Below, one piece after another: positions 59,570 through 64,000 of a stretch of DNA of 64,000 nt (its first letter is position 1; each line of letters begins with the position of its first letter). The notes beneath the pieces are model-generated. The model saw nothing but the letters and a program-made list of their open reading frames with translations, searched no databases and had not been told where the DNA came from. The translations under genes were made by a program, and so were the position numbers. The stretch is from Gnetum montanum (Eukaryota > Streptophyta > Gnetopsida > Gnetales > Gnetaceae): NCBI GenBank assembly GCA_015680685.1, contig MNCI01015553.1:210256-274255 (forward strand), in the 5' to 3' direction.

Positions 59570-61502
59570 TGTCATTTGGTAGGCCTAACTAGGTTACTAA
59601 TGGAGCCAACCTTTGAAGGAGGAGGGACTAAGATGTTGCCCACTATTGGGCTTTGTATAGGTGAGGGGCCATCACGTTGTGGCACCCTTATGACAAATGA
59701 TATTTTAGGAGTTGTTGTGTGACCAACTCGTTGTGGCACCTTAATGATGAAAGGTTGCTTAGCAATTGTTGTTGCTACGTCATGCCAGTTTAACATCTTA
59801 GCAAACAACTGTTGTGGAACCTTGACCAAAAAGGGTGTTGTGGGTGCCCGAGGTGGCAATTTCATAGCAAATAAATGCCTCTTGATTATGGAGGCTAAGG
59901 GAACCCTTACCTAGTTAAGAGGCACACGGATCACAAAATTTTGTTGCCCAAGTTTGGGCTTACCACCTATGCTAATGGAGTTTATGACATAGGAAGCATC
60001 GTTTGCATCAAATTGGCCCAGTATGTCTAGCACCAATTGGCCTTGTTTTATCATTCTTTGCAAGTCATCCTGCAAAGCACAACAATTGTCTATACTATGA
60101 CCAGACAACTGGTGGTAATGACAATATTGGTCTAGCTTCAAGTGTTGTGGGACTAGGGGCTCATTTGGTACTGCTAAGGTAGGGTTCCTTAGTAGTTCAT
60201 AGTACGTATCATGTTTTTGACGAGCAATCTTTGATACTTGTTTGTATTGGATTTGCCCAATTTTTAGGAGTTTCTCCAATAATGTAGAGGGTTCCATTAG
60301 TAGCTGTGTATACTTTGAGTCATCCTTGCTGATGTGATCATCTAATAATGTAGAGGGTTGTACATGAAGTGTGTCATAAACTTGCTTATGAGATCATCCA
60401 AAGTGGGGATTGAGGCCTTGGGTAGCATGCAATACTAGTCTAAGGCCATGCAAATGAGTGACATGGGGAACACACGCATGATAGCATGTGGCCAAGCTTG
60501 AAGGAGTAGGCACTTAGATCAAAATGTGACCAAGTGTGCATTGGGGTCACCTTCACCATTGTACTTGGTGAATTGAGGTAGTTGGACCACATTTTGGAGA
60601 GTTAGAGATGGTACCACAAGACTTATGGGGTCATCTCAGTAGAAGTCCATCACCTTGATAGTGTCAAAGGAGGTAGCCTTATGTCGATTAATCTCCTTCA
60701 TCAAGGTTTGGATCAACTGGAATGCTTGATTCAAGCTTGGGGATGTGCCTGCCGGTTGCATTGGCTAGGCTTGTGTTGGTTGCATAGCATAAGGTTGAAT
60801 TTTTGGTTGTAGAGTTTGCCAGTTTAACATTGTAACAGATGATTGTTGCTAGTTAATCATCATAGTATATGGTTGTTAATGTGTTGGCTGAGTGATGGGT
60901 GTAGTGAGTGAAGTAGGCCACACGTAAGTGGGTTGGATGGACAACATAGATGCCAATGAGATAGGTAGGACGTAGGATACTTGAGTTTTTTGGGGTTGGG
61001 AGGTGGCCCTTGCATGAGTATAGGGTTGGGAAAATGCAGCAGTTACTTGCAAGGAAGGCTAAATTGGCATGGTTACCCTCTTAGAGAGGATGGGTGGATT
61101 GAACTAAGGAGGGCTTGTACTAGGGAGCAATTGTTGGAAGATGGTTTAATGGTGGCTCTCATGTTCAGAGGGGGCCTCAAACTCATCTTCCTCTTTCTAT
61201 GAGGCTTCCTCATAGGTTGTTCTTGCATCATACTTGTTTGCATGGATGAGTTGGGACAACAATTGGTGGTAGGACTCCATGAGTGAGATTACGTCAAACA
61301 AGGAGGGGTTGTACTCCCGTCCATTCTGGTGGATTCGTTCGTAGTTCTATTTTGCCTCCAAATCAAGATAATCCATTGGTAATCTTACTTGGATTTTGGC
61401 ACAAACAAAGTTGTATTATTCATGGCTTAGTGCAGCATGCTTTGGTTGGATCCTAGTGTCAAATGTGTTAGACACCAATGTGAAAGATTTATCTAGATTC
61501 AT
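59570..61502 (-). pseudogene. gag: gag pseudogene of element E
   Basis: Start at ATG 61502 (MNLDKSFTLVSNTFD), by comparison with D. N-terminal block YNFVCAKIQVRLPMDYLDLE and ESYHQLLSQLIHANKYD (to about 61230). A Gln/Thr-rich linker (61200-60760) and capsid (60740-60330: AFQLIQTLMKEI, VMDFY, LPQFTKYNGEGDPNAHLV) follow. The open frame 60297-59911 holds LLEKLLKIGQIQYKQ and an intact zinc knuckle CHYHQLSGHSIDNC (60123-60082, C-x2-H-x4-H-x4-C). Then come repeated FVIRVP / FIIKVPQR proline-rich motifs (59940-59640), as in Tat Gag linkers. A segment near 60340 appears deleted or rearranged: two copies of TCTAATAATGTAGAGGGTT-like sequence occur 50 bp apart. Confidence 0.88.
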
Positions 61503-61529
61503 ATTCACAGATTGGGTTGTGAGAGCTGC

Positions 61530-61700
61530 TATTTGTAGAAAATGGCTAACTCTAAAAACTACAAAAAATGACTAAGTCTACCAATAGTAGGAAAATGGCT
61601 AAGTATAAAAATATAGAAAACTGGCTAAGTGTAAAAATGCAGAAAATATACTAAGTATGAAAATGCAGAAAAAAATGCTAAGTATAAAAACTGTGAAAAA
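61530..61700 (-). repeat. Leader repeat of element E
   Basis: Tandem copies (about 27 bp) of AAAAATGGCTAAGTATAAAA on the + strand, i.e. TTAGCCATTTTT units on the element strand, as in the A and C leaders. From 61700 to 61897 there are copies of GCTACGCTAGAGCTTGGTA. Confidence 0.7.
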
Positions 61701-61897
61701 TGGCTAACTCTGGTGCTACACTCACTACGCTAGAGCTTGGTATGCTTGCTATGCTAGAGCTTGGTACACTTGCTACGCTATATCTTGTTGCACTGGCTAT
61801 ACTAGAGCTTGCCATGCTCTAAGAACTTGTTACACTCTTTAGAAAATCTAGAGTTTTGACTATGTGCTAATCAAAAATGTAGACATAAATGGTTCAG

Positions 61898-61915
61898 GTC
61901 CTCCTTCTAGCGCCA
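61898..61915 (-). other. Primer-binding site of element E
   Basis: TGGCGCTAGAAGGAGGAC on the minus strand, six bases from the LTR end (GTTTT spacer). It agrees with D at all but the last positions. Confidence 0.8.
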
Positions 61916-61920
61916 AAAAC

Positions 61921-63692
61921 TGTGACATCCGAAAAATTCAGTGGCTAGAACACCAAGAGGTCCATGGGTGTACAGCCTAACTCTGAATTCGTGTAAGGGC
62001 CATGTTGGAAAAAAATGAAAATAGGGTGCCCTGAACGGTCTTGTTGATCAGACAAGGACTTATGTTGTGTTAAAATGACTATGTGTGAGAAGGGTTTGTA
62101 CTACGTTACATGCAGGCATCGGGTCTAGGTAAGCTAGAGCATAGAAGGGTGTCTCGGCCTAAGAATAATAATGTTAACATGCAAATATGTATGAAAAAGT
62201 AAGAAAATACAAGTATTACACTAAATGCCAAAGAGAGATGCTTAAGAAATGTAATAGAATTTGAGAACAGCAGTGCAGTGCCCGAAAAGAGGGAGCGTAG
62301 CTAATTCACAAAGGGTCTCGGTATACAATGTACAATAGGTGTAGTTGAAGCATAATCATAGCCTTGGTGGTGTCAGGCTGTGAAGTCTAGTGCTCACTAT
62401 GTTGAACTGTGCCTACTGGGTTGGTAGCCACAGTGTACCGTGTGATGTTTTACAGGGCTGCAATGGGGCTACAGTGTAGCATGTGGTGTAGCTATGATTC
62501 TCTATTGGTGTAATGTGCTCTAGGTCTTGTTCACCCATGGCACTTAAGTGCCAAGATGCCAAAGTGCCAAAATGCCAAATGAAAGTGTCAACTTCCTTAT
62601 TAGTGAAAAATGGAAGCCAACCTTCTTTTTGCCTTTTTTGCCCCTTTAAACATTAAGGCATAGGGGTATTTATAGGGCTAGGATTAATCCAAAATGCGGA
62701 TCAAGTGTCGTGTGGCAATGCGGGAGAAGTCCCATGTTACATGCAGGACATGGGACACTAACTACTATGGTTATCCTGTGTTACGTGTGGGACATGGGAC
62801 TTTGGTTGATATACTTGTTCCATGTTATGTGTGGGACATGGGATGTTGGCTATTATGCTCATCTCGTGTTATGTGTGGGACACGAGACTCTAGCTACTAC
62901 ACTTGTCCTGTGTTACTTGTGGGACATGGGACTCTAGCTGCTACACTTGTCCCATTTACATGTGGGACATGGGATGTTAGCTGCTACACTTATCCTATAT
63001 TATGCATGGGACACGAGACGCTACCTACTAGGCTCATCCCAAGTGCTATGCTGCACTATGCTACATAGCGTGACAAGGTGCTACACTACACTACATAGCA
63101 TAACAAGGTGCTGCACTATGCTACATTGCATAGCGTGACATGGTGCTATGATGTGCTATGCTACGCAGCTTGACATGGTGTTGCACTATGCTACGCTACA
63201 CAGTGTGACATGGTGCTACGCTACACAGCTTAACACTGTGCTATGCTACACAGCATGACATAGTGCTATGTTGTGCTACACTACACAACATGACAAGGTA
63301 TTACAATGTGCTACCCCATGCAGTGTGACATAATGCTATGCTACGTAGCATGACATGGTGCTACACTACACAATGTGAGAAGGTACTACACTATGCTACG
63401 CTATGCAGCATGACATGGTGCTATGCTACATTATGCTACACAGCATGATAAGGTGCTATGTTGTGCTACGCTACATAGTGTGACATGGTTCTACACTATG
63501 CTATGCTACACAGCTTGACATGTGAATCTACAAAAAGTGCCATCATTCTAACACTTAGAAAAATTTTTCAAATCTAGCAATTAGAGATGACTACACTCAA
63601 CAGTTGGAAAAATATGGGCAAAGAACCACCATTTTGACACTTATCCAAATTTTTAGTTGAGATGCCGAGACCTAAAATTTTGTGGTGTTTCA
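61921..63692 (-). repeat. 5' LTR of element E
   Basis: TGTGACATCC to GTGGTGTTTCA, 1,772 bp. TATA box on the minus strand at 62667-62674. It is longer than its partner mainly through more units in tandem block 2. Confidence 0.93.
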
Positions 63693-64000
63693 ACTAAGTG
63701 TTCAATCAATAAAGCAATATAAGTAAAGCAACATCGTGGACATACTGAGCTTGTGATCTACCTACTGTAGGTAGTCAACCATGTCCTCCATAACATCTTC
63801 CATGAAGGCAATCTTGTTAGGCATGTCTACCCATGGTTTCATGTGGTAGGTAAAAGTGGGGTTGCTAGCAAGCACATTTGAGGCTGTAACATAACAATGC
63901 AATCAGCATACAACCAAATAGCCAAATATGTTAGAGCAAAACAGGAATAATAGATGTCAATCTAAGGCATTCACCTAGTTGGCCCTCAGGTGTAAGAGTA
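63693..64000 (-). pseudogene. Antisense gene of element C, continuation right of E (cut by window end)
   Basis: On the minus strand, TYHMKPWVDMPNKIAFMED and VMEDMVDYLQ (63850-63745) match the A segment PWVEMPNKFTFMK and VEDMVEYLQQ (7690-7590), and, more distantly, the B segment DKFTFV...LVDDMIKHL (28480-28420). The domain toward the FCP1-like end lies outside the window. Confidence 0.7.

Larger units (their letters stand above)
54817..63692 (-). mobile_element. Element E: non-autonomous gag-protease LTR retrotransposon
   Basis: 8,876 bp, minus orientation: 5' LTR 61921-63692, primer-binding site 61898-61915, leader, gag 61502-59570, protease 59544-58410, arrays 58275-57670, tail, hairpin and polypurine tract, 3' LTR 54817-56499. 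It has no RT, RNase H or integrase. It shares the structure of D, and its LTRs are related to those of A, C and F around the TATA box and downstream, with extra tandem repeats inserted. Confidence 0.93.
46740..64000 (+). mobile_element. Element C: oldest visible Tat-lineage element, hosting A, F and E
   Basis: The visible parts are an LTR remnant (46740-47223), leader and first part of gag (47224-48083), rest of gag and protease (49725-52960), array 1 (53190-53590), 3' part of the antisense gene (53820-54816), and, after E, more of that gene (63693-64000). RT to integrase would lie to the right of the window. A occupies its 5' LTR, F its gag and E its antisense gene. CpG is scarce and decay is heavy. 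Confidence 0.85.

Noticed and set aside
1-64000. Endogenous pararetrovirus sequence
   Set aside because: LTRs, integrase and 5-bp target duplications are present, and domain order and dual RNase H fit Tat Ty3/gypsy elements.

Overview
The window is plant nuclear DNA made almost entirely of long, decayed LTR retrotransposons nested inside one another. I found no CRISPR array, rRNA, tRNA or intact host gene. The pol genes carry both a Ty3/gypsy RNase H and a second, archaeal-type RNase H. That arrangement marks the Tat lineage of plant Ty3/gypsy elements. The advanced decay, the element size (about 18-20 kb) and the depth of nesting suggest a large, slowly purged plant genome such as a gymnosperm, fern or giant-genome angiosperm. 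The species cannot be told from the sequence.

Layout. Element C (+) is the outermost: its broken 5' LTR starts at 46740 and it runs off the right edge. Element A (+, 1-46739; its left end lies about 170 bp outside the window) sits inside C's 5' LTR. Element D (-, 16319-43525, target duplication CCTTG) sits inside A's 3' tail. Element B (+, 20582-39131, duplication CGTAC) sits inside D, at the gag-protease junction. C also carries a solo LTR, F (48084-49724, duplication ATGAG), inside its gag, and element E (-, 54817-63692, duplication ACGAA/ACTAA) inside its spacer. The nesting order therefore gives relative ages: C is older than A, A older than D, D older than B, and C is older than F and E.

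Two architectures share one gag-protease. A and B (and C as far as it is visible) read LTR, leader, gag, protease, then about 5.5 kb of spacer, then RT, RNase H, archaeal-type RNase H, integrase, tail and LTR. D and E have only LTR, leader, gag, protease, tail and LTR. They lack all of RT, RNase H and integrase, so they look like non-autonomous partners of the large elements.

The most striking content is in the protease-RT spacer of the large elements. In B, on the strand opposite gag and pol, it holds what looks like a complete split gene (31667 down to 27251): a TATA box, a start codon in good context, about six exons with GT/AG borders, an N-terminal domain resembling the FCP1/NLI-interacting-factor (HAD) phosphatase fold, a helical middle, a glutamate-rich stretch and a coiled-coil-like C-terminal part. 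Homologous decayed copies occur at the same place in A and C, so this is a stable part of the family and not a one-off insertion.

Two non-coding signals recur. Arrays of a short repeat with the core TTAAACTAGC mark every module boundary (protease/spacer, spacer/RT, integrase/3' end). A hairpin whose 3' arm runs into the polypurine tract precedes the 3' LTR. All coding regions are pseudogenes: most in-frame stops are TAG or TAA where sister copies have CAG, CAA or TGG, as expected from decay of methylated cytosines.
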